NCBI GenBank assembly: GCA_013200995.1
Contig: CP053688.1
Location: 2,542,001-2,606,000, forward strand
Direction: 5' to 3'
DNA: 64,000 bases
Source: Arthrobacter citreus
Lineage (GTDB): Bacteria > Bacillota > Bacilli > Bacillales > Bacillaceae_G
This document shows positions 53,631 to 62,021 of the stretch, piece by piece (position 1 is the first letter of the stretch; each line of letters starts with the position of its first letter). The position numbers and the translations under genes are program-made. The notes below the pieces were generated by a model. It was not told the origin of the DNA. It saw only the letters and a program-made list of their open reading frames with translations, and searched no databases.

Positions 53631-54845
53631 TTATTTACTTAAAACAGTACTTTTATGTGTCACTTCGCTATATACCTTCGTTGGTAATCCCCATAATTTA
53701 ATAAATCCTACAGCTGCATTGTGATCAAACATGTCACCCTTTGAATAAGTTGCAAGCTCTTCATTATATAAACTGTTTTCAGATTTTCTACCTACTACCG
53801 TATGATTACCTTTAAATAATTTCACACGAACAACACCTGTTACCGTTTCCTGTGTTGTATTAACAAACGCATCTAAAGCTCCCATTAAAGGTGAATACCA
53901 TAATCCATCGTAAAGCATTTTCGAAAACTGTTGTTCGATATTTACTTTAAAGTTTGTTACTTCTCGAGGCAGTGTTAGGAACTCTAATTCTTTATGTGCA
54001 TTGATTAAAATTAATGCTGCTGGGTTTTCATAAACTTCACGAGATTTAATGCCTACTAATCTATTTTCAATATGGTCGATTCTTCCAACACCGTGCTTTC
54101 CACCTATGCCATTTAACTGTTCAATTAATTGAACTAAATCAATAGGTTGACCGTTCAAGGCAACAGGAACACCTTTAATAAACTCAATTTCAATATATTC
54201 AGGTACGTCCGGAGTATTTTCAATCGCATTCGTCCAATCAAAAGCTTCTTCTGGTGCTTCATTCCATGGATTCTCTAATACACCCGCTTCACATGCTCTT
54301 CCCCAAATATTTGCATCGATTGAAAATGGATTATCTAAATCAACTGGAATTGGCACACCATTTTCATTTGCATACTGTATTTCCTCATCACGAGTCATAC
54401 CCCATTCACGAACAGGTGCTACTACTTTAAGATTTGGATTTAAAGCCATTACTGAAACCTCAAAACGAACTTGGTCATTTCCTTTTCCAGTACAACCATG
54501 GGCTACTGCAACTGCCCCTTCTTGTTTTGCTACTTCAACTAATAATTTTGCAATTAAAGGTCTGGATAAAGCAGAAGATAGAGGATATTTACCTTCATAT
54601 AAGGCATTCGCTTTTAGAGCAGGAACAATGTACTCATTTGCAAATATATCTTTAACATTGATCATATATGACTTAATTGCACCTAAATTTAACGCCTTTT
54701 GACGAACGGCTTCTACATCTTTTCCTTCCCCTAGATCAAGACAAAGCGCGATTACATCATAGTTATATTTTTCTTGTAACCACTTAATACAAACTGAAGT
54801 ATCTAATCCACCTGAATATGCTAAAACAATTTTTTCATTTCCCAT
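53631..54845 (-). CDS. argG: Argininosuccinate synthase
   Basis: The 404-residue enzyme has the N-type ATP pyrophosphatase loop [16 protein letters not shown] at the N-terminus, [16 protein letters not shown] and [11 protein letters not shown]. It joins citrulline and aspartate. GGGGGTAATAAC precedes the ATG. It lies between argF and argH with short gaps, so the three last steps of arginine synthesis are co-expressed. Confidence 0.95.
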   Translation of the reverse strand: MGNEKIVLAYSGGLDTSVCIKWLQEKYNYDVIALCLDLGEGKDVEAVRQKALNLGAIKSYMINVKDIFANEYIVPALKANALYEGKYPLSSALSRPLIAKLLVEVAKQEGAVAVAHGCTGKGNDQVRFEVSVMALNPNLKVVAPVREWGMTRDEEIQYANENGVPIPVDLDNPFSIDANIWGRACEAGVLENPWNEAPEEAFDWTNAIENTPDVPEYIEIEFIKGVPVALNGQPIDLVQLIEQLNGIGGKHGVGRIDHIENRLVGIKSREVYENPAALILINAHKELEFLTLPREVTNFKVNIEQQFSKMLYDGLWYSPLMGALDAFVNTTQETVTGVVRVKLFKGNHTVVGRKSENSLYNEELATYSKGDMFDHNAAVGFIKLWGLPTKVYSEVTHKSTVLSK

Positions 54846-54894
54846 GTTATTACCCCCGATAGTCGAATATAAAAAATATAATAGATTATTAGAA

Positions 54895-55932
54895 TTATAA
54901 ATTACTCATTAAAGCAACAAGGATCGCTTTTTGAGCGTGAAGTCGATTTTCTGCTTCATCAAATACTACTGAATGCTTACCATCAATTATTGAAGCAGTT
55001 ACTTCTTCCCCTCGATGTGCAGGTAAGCAGTGCATAAATAAATAATCTTCTTTTGCGTTTTCTAATAAGTGATCATTTACTTGATAAGGACTAAAATCTT
55101 TTAAACGAATTTCAGTTTCTGTCTCTTGCCCCATACTGGTCCAAACATCCGTAATAACAACGTCCGCTCTACTTACACCATCGATTGGATTATTGACTAC
55201 TTCAATAACACTTCCATTTGTTTTTGCAACATGCTTCATTGATTGAAGTACAACTTTATTTGGCTCATACCCTACGGGACAAGCAATTGTTAAATACACA
55301 CCAAGCTTAGCTGCCCCTTCAATTAACGAATGGCAAATATTATTATTCCCATCTCCAACGTAAGCAATCTTCAAACCTTTTAATCTACCTTTATGTTCAA
55401 GAATTGTTAAGAAATCAGCCAATATTTGAGCGGGGTGATGTAGATCTGTTAAGCCATTGATAACTGGAATTGACGAGTGCTCAGCAAACTCCGTTAACAT
55501 TTCATGAGAGTTCGCACGGATCATTACGCCATCTACATATCGAGAAAATACTTTAGATGTATCATGAACGGATTCACCTCTGCCCAACTGTAAATCTTTG
55601 CTGCTCATAAAGATTGCATGACCACCTAATTGCATCATAGCGATTTCAAAAGAAAGTCTTGTTCTCGTTGAATTTTTTTCAAATATCATCCCTAATACTT
55701 TGTCTTTTAAATAAGGATGCGCCTCTTTCGCTTTTTGCATATTTTTCATCTCTAATGATTTTTCAAGTAAGAATAATAATTCACTAGATGAAAACTCACT
55801 AATCGTTAGAAAATTTTTCCCTTTAAAATCCGACCATTTAACAGAGCTAAAATTCCCTTTTGTAACATTTCCCTTCGGCATTTGTGTATAGCTAGTTTTT
55901 TTCACATGATTTTCTTTCAATACTTTACTCAT
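54895..55932 (-). CDS. argF: Ornithine carbamoyltransferase
   Basis: The 345-residue enzyme has the carbamoyl phosphate loop [23 protein letters not shown] (usual HPCQ, here HPAQ), the ornithine loop [15 protein letters not shown] and [12 protein letters not shown]. About 25-30 residues at the N-terminus ([20 protein letters not shown] onward) exceed the usual start of the family. AAGGGGATGG before the ATG supports the long form. It makes citrulline from ornithine and heads the operon. Confidence 0.92.
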   Translation of the reverse strand: MSKVLKENHVKKTSYTQMPKGNVTKGNFSSVKWSDFKGKNFLTISEFSSSELLFLLEKSLEMKNMQKAKEAHPYLKDKVLGMIFEKNSTRTRLSFEIAMMQLGGHAIFMSSKDLQLGRGESVHDTSKVFSRYVDGVMIRANSHEMLTEFAEHSSIPVINGLTDLHHPAQILADFLTILEHKGRLKGLKIAYVGDGNNNICHSLIEGAAKLGVYLTIACPVGYEPNKVVLQSMKHVAKTNGSVIEVVNNPIDGVSRADVVITDVWTSMGQETETEIRLKDFSPYQVNDHLLENAKEDYLFMHCLPAHRGEEVTASIIDGKHSVVFDEAENRLHAQKAILVALMSNL

Positions 55933-55970
55933 AAATCCATCCCCTTTTTTAGAAGCTCAGATTCTTATAT

Positions 55971-56013
55971 AATGAATGATTATACACAAATATAAATAAT
56001 TATACAATTCATT
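55971..56013 (-). promoter_or_regulatory. argF: Promoter and putative arginine repressor region of argFGH
   Basis: TTGTAT and TATAAT are spaced by 17 bases on the minus strand (55979-56007). AATGAAT and ATTCATT arms flank them, like ARG boxes bound by ArgR/AhrC. The operator is inferred. Confidence 0.5.
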
Positions 56014-56123
56014 TTTTAGTTTTTTTTGGTAATTTTTCAAGACAAATGAACCGCACCTAAAAAATACCTTGATACCACTCACTTCACATTAAAAAAACAA
56101 CTAGAAAAATCACTTAAAATAAA

Positions 56124-56175
56124 AAAAGGCGAACTAACCAAACCCCATTTATGAGTCGGTCAATTCACCTTTACT
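56124..56175 (-). terminator. Probable terminator of the dps gene
   Basis: AGGTGAA and TTCGCCT arms, with GACC/GGTT inside, are followed by TTTTTTTATTTT on the minus strand. Confidence 0.55.
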
Positions 56176-56184
56176 AATATTTAT

Positions 56185-56622
56185 TCATTTACCAAGAAAT
56201 GACTTTAACATCCAAAGCATCTTTTCTATTTCAGCAATTTTACCTAAAAATAAATCAGCTGTTTCTTGGTCATTACTTTCTTCTGCTATTGAAATCACAT
56301 CACGTGATTCTTGTACAATTTTTTCATAGTCCCTAATTAAATCCGATACCATTTCTTCTGCAGAAAAAGTATGATTGCCTTCTTTGATCGTAGCGGTTTC
56401 TAAATATTCACGAAGTGTTGCAATTGGTTTTGAACCGATTGTTAAAATTCGTTCACCTAATTCATCTACCATTACTTTTGCATCATCATAATACAATTCA
56501 AATTTTTCATGTAGAGTAAAGAAATTCTGTCCTTTTACATACCAATGATAATTATGTAATTTTACATATAACACATTCCAGTTTGCGAGTTGCTGATTTA
56601 ATAAACTTTCTAAGTTCGTCAA
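56185..56622 (-). CDS. Dps family DNA-protecting ferritin-like protein
   Basis: The 145-residue four-helix protein has LHNYHWYVKGQNFFTLHEKFE and DDAKVMVDELGERIL, which carry the intersubunit ferroxidase residues (H, D, E), and the usual C-terminal helix. It stores iron and protects DNA as a dodecamer. The start is TTG, with GGAGTGTG upstream. No clear Per box was found in front of it. Confidence 0.92.
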   Translation of the reverse strand: MTNLESLLNQQLANWNVLYVKLHNYHWYVKGQNFFTLHEKFELYYDDAKVMVDELGERILTIGSKPIATLREYLETATIKEGNHTFSAEEMVSDLIRDYEKIVQESRDVISIAEESNDQETADLFLGKIAEIEKMLWMLKSFLGK

Positions 56623-56697
56623 TTTCGTTCACACTCCATTTCGGATATTCTTTGTTAAAATACATAGAAATTTTTCCCAAAAGGAGTGAGTTCTATT

Positions 56698-57471
56698 CTA
56701 TTCTTTCCATGATTCTTCAAGTGTATTTCGAAATAATTCATTTAAATCACTCATATTTACCTTACTGAATTCCTTGATTTCCTTAACATATTCTTCAAAA
56801 AATTGGATTTTATTTTCAATGAACTCATTTAACACATCTTTTCTTGGCTCTAAATCAAATTCGTCACCCTGTTTTTTTCGGATTAATAACTGGTTTACTT
56901 CGTCTAAAAATCCCTTCTCTAAACCTTCAATTTCTAGTAAGTCATCAAACAAAATTGGAGGGATTTTCTTATATTTCTCAAGCCACATACAAGCCAAAAT
57001 CGGTCTTAATACATAAAAATACTTTTTTATTTTCACTTCTTGACCTTGTAAATAATCTCGGTAATTACCTTTGGCCATGTGGAGGTAATGGTAAATACAT
57101 GCTTTTTTAGAAAGCATTTCATTACCAATTTTCCTTAATTCTTCTGAAAGTGTTAAATCATCTAAATAAACAATTGGTGATCGTAACCATTCTAATAAGG
57201 CCGGATTGGATTTCGCAAAAAGATTAAGTGCCTTTTTTATATCCCACCCACTGAAGTCAAGCAAATCATTAATTGGATATTCTATGACATCACGTTTTTG
57301 ATCAATACTTAAATACCAATCTTTGCGGTGAACATAAACAAACCTTACATCATAGTCACTATCTTTAGATGGAAAACCCCAAGCCCTACTTCCAGACTCA
57401 ACTGCAAAAAGAATCTTTACATCATGTTCAATTTCTATTTGTTTAAGTTTTTCAGTTATGATTTCCCTCAT
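56698..57471 (-). CDS. Nucleotidyltransferase domain protein (YcgL-like)
   Basis: The 257-residue protein has the nucleotidyltransferase motif ESGSRAWGFPSKDSDYDVRF (GS..DxD) at residues ~25-45, followed by WDIKKALNLFAKSNPALLEWL. This matches the predicted nucleotidyltransferases of the YcgL family, linked by genomic context to RNA repair. The substrate is unknown. The ATG at 57471 follows AAGGTGATAATT. Confidence 0.82.
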   Translation of the reverse strand: MREIITEKLKQIEIEHDVKILFAVESGSRAWGFPSKDSDYDVRFVYVHRKDWYLSIDQKRDVIEYPINDLLDFSGWDIKKALNLFAKSNPALLEWLRSPIVYLDDLTLSEELRKIGNEMLSKKACIYHYLHMAKGNYRDYLQGQEVKIKKYFYVLRPILACMWLEKYKKIPPILFDDLLEIEGLEKGFLDEVNQLLIRKKQGDEFDLEPRKDVLNEFIENKIQFFEEYVKEIKEFSKVNMSDLNELFRNTLEESWKE

Positions 57472-57531
57472 AATTATCACCTTCATTACATGCTATAGTA
57501 TAACTAGTATAAACGATTGGATGTGTGATGA

Positions 57532-57816
57532 GTGGAAAACTTTATTTATGTTTTAAAACCAATTCGATCAACTTTTTTAAACGATTCAACAGAGGAAGAA
57601 AGAAGTATCGTATCAGAGCATTTTCATTATCTTCAAAATTTAAATATAGAAAAAACAGTGTCACTAGCAGGTCGAACAGAAAATGCGGAATTTGGAATTG
57701 TCATATTGCATGCAGAAAACTTACAACATGCTGAAGGTATAATGCAAAATGATCCAGCAGTTAAAAAGAATGTTATGACTGCTGAATTATACCCTTTTTT
57801 AATTGCACTAAATTAA
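57532..57816 (+). CDS. YciI family protein
   Basis: The 94-residue protein begins with GTG (MENFIYVLKPIRSTF). It has the dimeric ferredoxin-like fold pattern of YciI: ERSIVSEHFHYLQNL with the conserved histidine, and GIMQNDPAVKKNVMTAELYPF at the end. Function in this family is mostly unknown. The ribosome binding site is weak (GGATGTG). Confidence 0.8.
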   Translation: MENFIYVLKPIRSTFLNDSTEEERSIVSEHFHYLQNLNIEKTVSLAGRTENAEFGIVILHAENLQHAEGIMQNDPAVKKNVMTAELYPFLIALN

Positions 57817-57821
57817 TAAAA

Positions 57822-57864
57822 TAAGCATCGAAATTGACTAATCTAGCCATTTTCGATGCTTTTT
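57822..57864. terminator. Bidirectional terminator
   Basis: An 11-bp stem AAGCATCGAAA / TTTCGATGCTT serves the YciI gene and the convergent phosphotransferase gene. Confidence 0.85.
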
Positions 57865-57866
57865 AT

Positions 57867-58817
57867 TTAATGATTAAAATTAAAAAATATCTTTTCAAGC
57901 TCTTTAAAACTAGCAGCTTTCTTAGCCGCATCAGACTTCTCTTGATAAAAACTAATATTACTAAATCGATGTAGTAATAAATAAATCATTAATTCATTTT
58001 GAAATTCTTCATTTAATTCATTTTCGGAATATCCATAGCTTTCTAGGAAGATTTTATTTAGTCCTTCGTATGGATAAAACATAAATGCAATTGGTCCAAG
58101 TAAATCATATTTAGCGTTACCTACAAAGCAATCAGCAAAATCAATTAAACCAGTAAATTTCCACATGCCATCTACTTTATTCATGATTAAATTGAATGGA
58201 GTGTATTCTCCAGTTAATAGAACGGTCTGTTCATTATCTCGAATTGTTTTACTAGCAACATAACTTTGTAATTGACTAAATAACCCTTCATTCATTCCGT
58301 TATTTTTATGATAAATATCTAATTGCTGTAATTGATTCGATAAAAATTGATTCCAATCTTCATTGTCTTCTTGTCTTGAAGTAATCGTTGCTCCATGAAT
58401 TTCTCTAATTATCTTTCCTAAATCAAACGCAATTTGCTTTTTCTCTTCTAGCGAGAGCTCATCAAAAATATCGATTAACAGTGTACCTTTTAGTTCACTC
58501 ATTATTAAATAATTCCAGCCTTCAAATTGTCCTGTGGTGATTATTTGAGGAATATCAACAGAAAAAGTTCGGGCATTAAAAAACTCAAGAACTTGCTTCT
58601 CCTTTATAAACTCATCATTCACATAGGATGGATATAATTTAATAACGATTCTACCATCTACACTAAAAACGATATTCCCACCGTACGAAAATCGATTAAG
58701 CCTCTTGTAATCTATATTTTCCAAATCACAAATTTTGCTAATCTTACCTTCCCAAAAACAATTTTTCCCACGCATTATTTTATATTTATCTTTTGTTATT
58801 TTATAAAGATAGGTCAT
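57867..58817 (-). CDS. APH-like phosphotransferase with altered catalytic loop
   Basis: The 316-residue protein has a kinase-like N-lobe (FSVDGRIVIKLYPSYVNDEF, with KQVLEFF) and the metal motif FTGLIDFADCFVGNAKYDLLGP. The catalytic loop reads LLTGEYTPFNLIM, where typical members have HGDxxxxN: the histidine is threonine and the aspartate is glutamate. The asparagine is kept. It may belong to a subfamily with this loop; activity should not be assumed. AAGAGGTGTTAAT precedes the start. Confidence 0.7.
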   Translation of the reverse strand: MTYLYKITKDKYKIMRGKNCFWEGKISKICDLENIDYKRLNRFSYGGNIVFSVDGRIVIKLYPSYVNDEFIKEKQVLEFFNARTFSVDIPQIITTGQFEGWNYLIMSELKGTLLIDIFDELSLEEKKQIAFDLGKIIREIHGATITSRQEDNEDWNQFLSNQLQQLDIYHKNNGMNEGLFSQLQSYVASKTIRDNEQTVLLTGEYTPFNLIMNKVDGMWKFTGLIDFADCFVGNAKYDLLGPIAFMFYPYEGLNKIFLESYGYSENELNEEFQNELMIYLLLHRFSNISFYQEKSDAAKKAASFKELEKIFFNFNH

Positions 58818-58922
58818 ATTAACACCTCTTAAATCTATTCTCTATCATTTAATTATCAGTTGACGCTAACAAAAATACAAGCTTAAGAAACACAAAACAA
58901 TTTTTCATATAAGCTATATTTT

Positions 58923-60185
58923 TTACGCAGTAAGATTTTGGTTTAAGACCGCCTTTCTTTTAATATTAAGTACAAATAAAGTAGCGACTAAACAAAAAAT
59001 TCCTGCTGCAATAAAGATTGATTGATATGCGTTTAACCAAGAATAAACTAGACCCCCACCATATGCTGCCGCTCCAGCACCTAATTGATGCGCCGTATAA
59101 ATCCATCCATAGATGACGCCAACTTTTTCTTTACCAAAATGATCCGTTGCTAGTTTAATCGTTGGAGGTACTGTAGCAATCCAATCCATTCCATAAAATA
59201 TAGCAAAAGCACTTAAATAGACTAATGAATTTGTAGAGAGTGCAAATGGAAGAATTAATAATGATAAACCTCTTAAACCGTAATACCAAAATAATAACCA
59301 ACGATTATCGAAACGATCTGAAATATAGCCAGATAAAGTAGTTCCAATAATATTAAAAATCCCCATAAATGCTAATATACTAGCAGCAGTAACTTCTTTG
59401 TAACCATAATCAATACAAAGGGATATAAAATGCGTACCGATTAAACCACTTGTTGAAAAACCACAAACAAAAAAACTCCCTGCCAATAACCAAAAAACTT
59501 TCGATTTAACACCTAATTTTAAACCATCAAACGCTGCCTTCACTGGATTGATGTTGTTTACTTGTTTCTTATTACTTTGTTCTGCCCCTAATGGCAAAAC
59601 TCCAATATCTGACGGATCACCCTTCATAAAAATCCAAAGTAAAACATAAACAAAAACACCGAAAAAGAAGATTGTTAATACTGCACTTCTCCACGAATAG
59701 TTTTCAACGATATATGCCATCAACGGTAAAAATACAAGCTGACCAGCAGCAGAACTAGAAGTTAAAAGTCCTAGTGCCAATCCACGCTTTTTTTCAAACC
59801 ATGTCGTAGCGACATAAGCATTTAATACCGTTAAAAATGTACCTGCACTAAGTCCAATAATGACTCCCCAAATAATAAATAAGTGCCATATTTGCGTCAT
59901 AATTGTTGTTAATAATACTGCTACTAATAATGCACCCATACCTATTAACAACACACTTCTCACATTAAACTTTTGATATAGCCCTGCTATAAAGGGACCA
60001 GAAAATCCAACGAGAGTAATACAAACCGCAAATGCTCCTGAAATTGATGCCCTACTCCATCCGAATTCTTTTTCAAAAGGAATCATCATCACTCCAGACA
60101 TTGTATTTGTCACCGCTGCAATAAGAACAGATAGGAATGTAACGATTAATATAATCCAAGCATAATGTATTTTTCCGTTCTTCAA
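58923..60185 (-). CDS. MFS transporter (OxlT/monocarboxylate-like)
   Basis: The 420-residue carrier has 12 hydrophobic helices. The start HYAWIILIVTFLSVLIAAVTN and FEKEFGWSRASISGAFAV are typical of oxalate/formate-type MFS carriers. TWFEKKRGLALGLLTSSSAAGQ is the conserved loop after helix 4. The substrate, perhaps a monocarboxylate, cannot be fixed. The start is TTG with GGAGGAG upstream. Confidence 0.85.
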   Translation of the reverse strand: MKNGKIHYAWIILIVTFLSVLIAAVTNTMSGVMMIPFEKEFGWSRASISGAFAVCITLVGFSGPFIAGLYQKFNVRSVLLIGMGALLVAVLLTTIMTQIWHLFIIWGVIIGLSAGTFLTVLNAYVATTWFEKKRGLALGLLTSSSAAGQLVFLPLMAYIVENYSWRSAVLTIFFFGVFVYVLLWIFMKGDPSDIGVLPLGAEQSNKKQVNNINPVKAAFDGLKLGVKSKVFWLLAGSFFVCGFSTSGLIGTHFISLCIDYGYKEVTAASILAFMGIFNIIGTTLSGYISDRFDNRWLLFWYYGLRGLSLLILPFALSTNSLVYLSAFAIFYGMDWIATVPPTIKLATDHFGKEKVGVIYGWIYTAHQLGAGAAAYGGGLVYSWLNAYQSIFIAAGIFCLVATLFVLNIKRKAVLNQNLTA

Positions 60186-60310
60186 ACAAACTCCTCCTTC
60201 TATACAAGACCATCGTTTTATCTCTATTCATAACAAACTTATTAAGTCATTTAAATCGAATAGGATCGTTTAAAGCATCATTCTTCTTCCATATCTTTCT
60301 GCACAAATAA

Positions 60311-60338
60311 GCGCTAGCATATTTAGCTAACGCGTTTA
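60311..60338 (-). terminator. Terminator of the GNAT gene
   Basis: GCGCTAGC / GCTAACGC form an 8-bp stem, with TTATTT after it on the minus strand. Confidence 0.65.
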
Positions 60339-60349
60339 AATTAATTTAT

Positions 60350-60895
60350 TTACTTTTGCCACTCATTTTTCAACATACTATATACTGCTATGTCATAAAA
60401 CTTTTCTCTAATTTGTTGTGCCTCTCTTTGAACTCCCTCATGCTTAAATCCTAAACGCACTGGAATCGCTCTACTCTTTTCATTTTCTACAGCCGCTCTA
60501 ATAACGACTCTATTTAAATTGAGCTCTTCATAACAATATGTAACTAAACCTTCTACAGCACGGCTCATGATCCCTTGTCCTTGCATCTTTTCACTGAGCC
60601 AATAGCCAATTTCAGTCGTTTGATTTGACCAGTCAATATAATGCAACCCTAACATACCAACTAACTCATCTTTATAAAAGATACCCGTTTCAAACCCATT
60701 ATTATCAGCAAATTTTTGTAGCCACATCGGTATAATTGATCGTTGATAATCCTCAATCACTGGAATATTTTCAGCCCAAACTAACCACTCTTTTAAGGAG
60801 TTTTGATTTTCTTTTAGCGCTTCTACTAATTCTTCTGCATATTTTGTTGTTAATAAATTAATTGAAAGATCACTACTTAATTGTACTTTAAACAT
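60350..60895 (-). CDS. GNAT N-acetyltransferase, RimJ/RimL type
   Basis: The 181-residue protein has FETGIFYKDELVGMLGLHYID, EIGYWLSEKMQGQGIMSRAV (acetyl-CoA loop) and RAAVENEKSRAIPVRLGF, the RimL/YdaF pattern. Substrates are ribosomal protein N-termini or other amines. AGGAGGGATAAAA precedes the ATG. Confidence 0.88.
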   Translation of the reverse strand: MFKVQLSSDLSINLLTTKYAEELVEALKENQNSLKEWLVWAENIPVIEDYQRSIIPMWLQKFADNNGFETGIFYKDELVGMLGLHYIDWSNQTTEIGYWLSEKMQGQGIMSRAVEGLVTYCYEELNLNRVVIRAAVENEKSRAIPVRLGFKHEGVQREAQQIREKFYDIAVYSMLKNEWQK

Positions 60896-61350
60896 TTTTA
60901 TCCCTCCTGATAAGAGCTGCGGTAAGTATTACCTTTGTCTCAAAGTTTCTATATTAATACTTTATTAAAGAGCTAAATCAATTCTGCTTTTTTATGGGTC
61001 TACTTTACTTCTCCATAAACTGTTAAAATCCTCTAGCAAAAAAATTCAATTTCACTAGTTTTTCTGCTGATTTTACACATTGCATATCTCAGATTGAATA
61101 GACTATTAAAATACGCTTTACTCTATATTTACGTCATTAACTTATTCGTAAAGTCCTCGAACTTATTTTTTAATTAATTCAAATTATTCTTACATTATAC
61201 TAAATGTACATTTAATATGGTGAACTATTTATTATATTTATGTAACAACTTTCACAATAACTTGCCTAAATTAGTAGTTACATAGTATATTTTTTCACAA
61301 GGAATATTAAAACTTTCTAATCAAAAAAAAAAACAAATTGAGGTAATTTC
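60896..61350. other. AT-rich intergenic region before the dedA gene
   Basis: Divergent spacer of 455 bases. Apart from the ribosome binding sites of the flanking genes, no gene, repeat or convincing structure is seen. Confidence 0.4.
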
Positions 61351-61965
61351 ATGCAAAATTGGATTATTGAAACGATGGATACTTTCGGTTATTTAGGTAT
61401 CTTTTTATTGATCGCATTAGAAAATATCTTTCCTCCTATCCCATCCGAAGTTATTTTAACGTTTGGGGGATTTATGGCAACGCAATCTTCACTTTCAAAT
61501 ATCGGAGTCATTTTCTTTTCAACTCTCGGTTCAGTAGTAGGCGCAGTCATCCTTTATTGGTGCGGTACATTATTAGATGTAAAAAAGTTAGAAAAAATCG
61601 TAGACCGCTGGGGTCATATTTTACGTTTAACTAATAAGGATCTCTATAAAGCAGACGAATGGTTTGCCAAATATGGTGTATGGACTGTCTTTTTCTGTCG
61701 TTTAATTCCATTAATTCGTAGCCTAATTTCGATACCAGCTGGAATGTCACGAATGAATTTTTGGATCTTTTTGTTATTTACTACTCTCGGTTCATTAATA
61801 TGGAACACTGTCTTAGTGTTAGTCGGAGCGTCAGTTGGTGCTTCTTGGGAGAAGATTGTAGAGTATATGGATGTATATTCTAGTATAATTTATGGGATTT
61901 TAGGGATTGGACTAGTAATTTTTATTTTCCTATATATCAAAAAAAGAAAACATGCCACAAAATAA
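61351..61965 (+). CDS. DedA family membrane protein
   Basis: The 204-residue protein has the DedA/SNARE-associated pattern: LENIFPPIPSEVILTFGGF, the GSVVGAVILYWCG segment and FFCRLIPLIRSLISIPAGMSRM with the conserved arginines. Related Bacillus proteins flip lipid carriers such as undecaprenyl phosphate or phosphatidylethanolamine. TTGAGGTAATTTC precedes the ATG. Confidence 0.9.
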   Translation: MQNWIIETMDTFGYLGIFLLIALENIFPPIPSEVILTFGGFMATQSSLSNIGVIFFSTLGSVVGAVILYWCGTLLDVKKLEKIVDRWGHILRLTNKDLYKADEWFAKYGVWTVFFCRLIPLIRSLISIPAGMSRMNFWIFLLFTTLGSLIWNTVLVLVGASVGASWEKIVEYMDVYSSIIYGILGIGLVIFIFLYIKKRKHATK

Positions 61966-61970
61966 TCAAA

Positions 61971-62013
61971 GAAAAACTCGAGACATTTAATCATAAGTCT
62001 CGAGTTTTTTATT
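61971..62013. terminator. Bidirectional terminator between dedA and the P-type ATPase
   Basis: A 13-bp stem AAAAACTCGAGAC / GTCTCGAGTTTTT is present. Confidence 0.9.
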
Positions 62014-62021
62014 TTTCCTTA

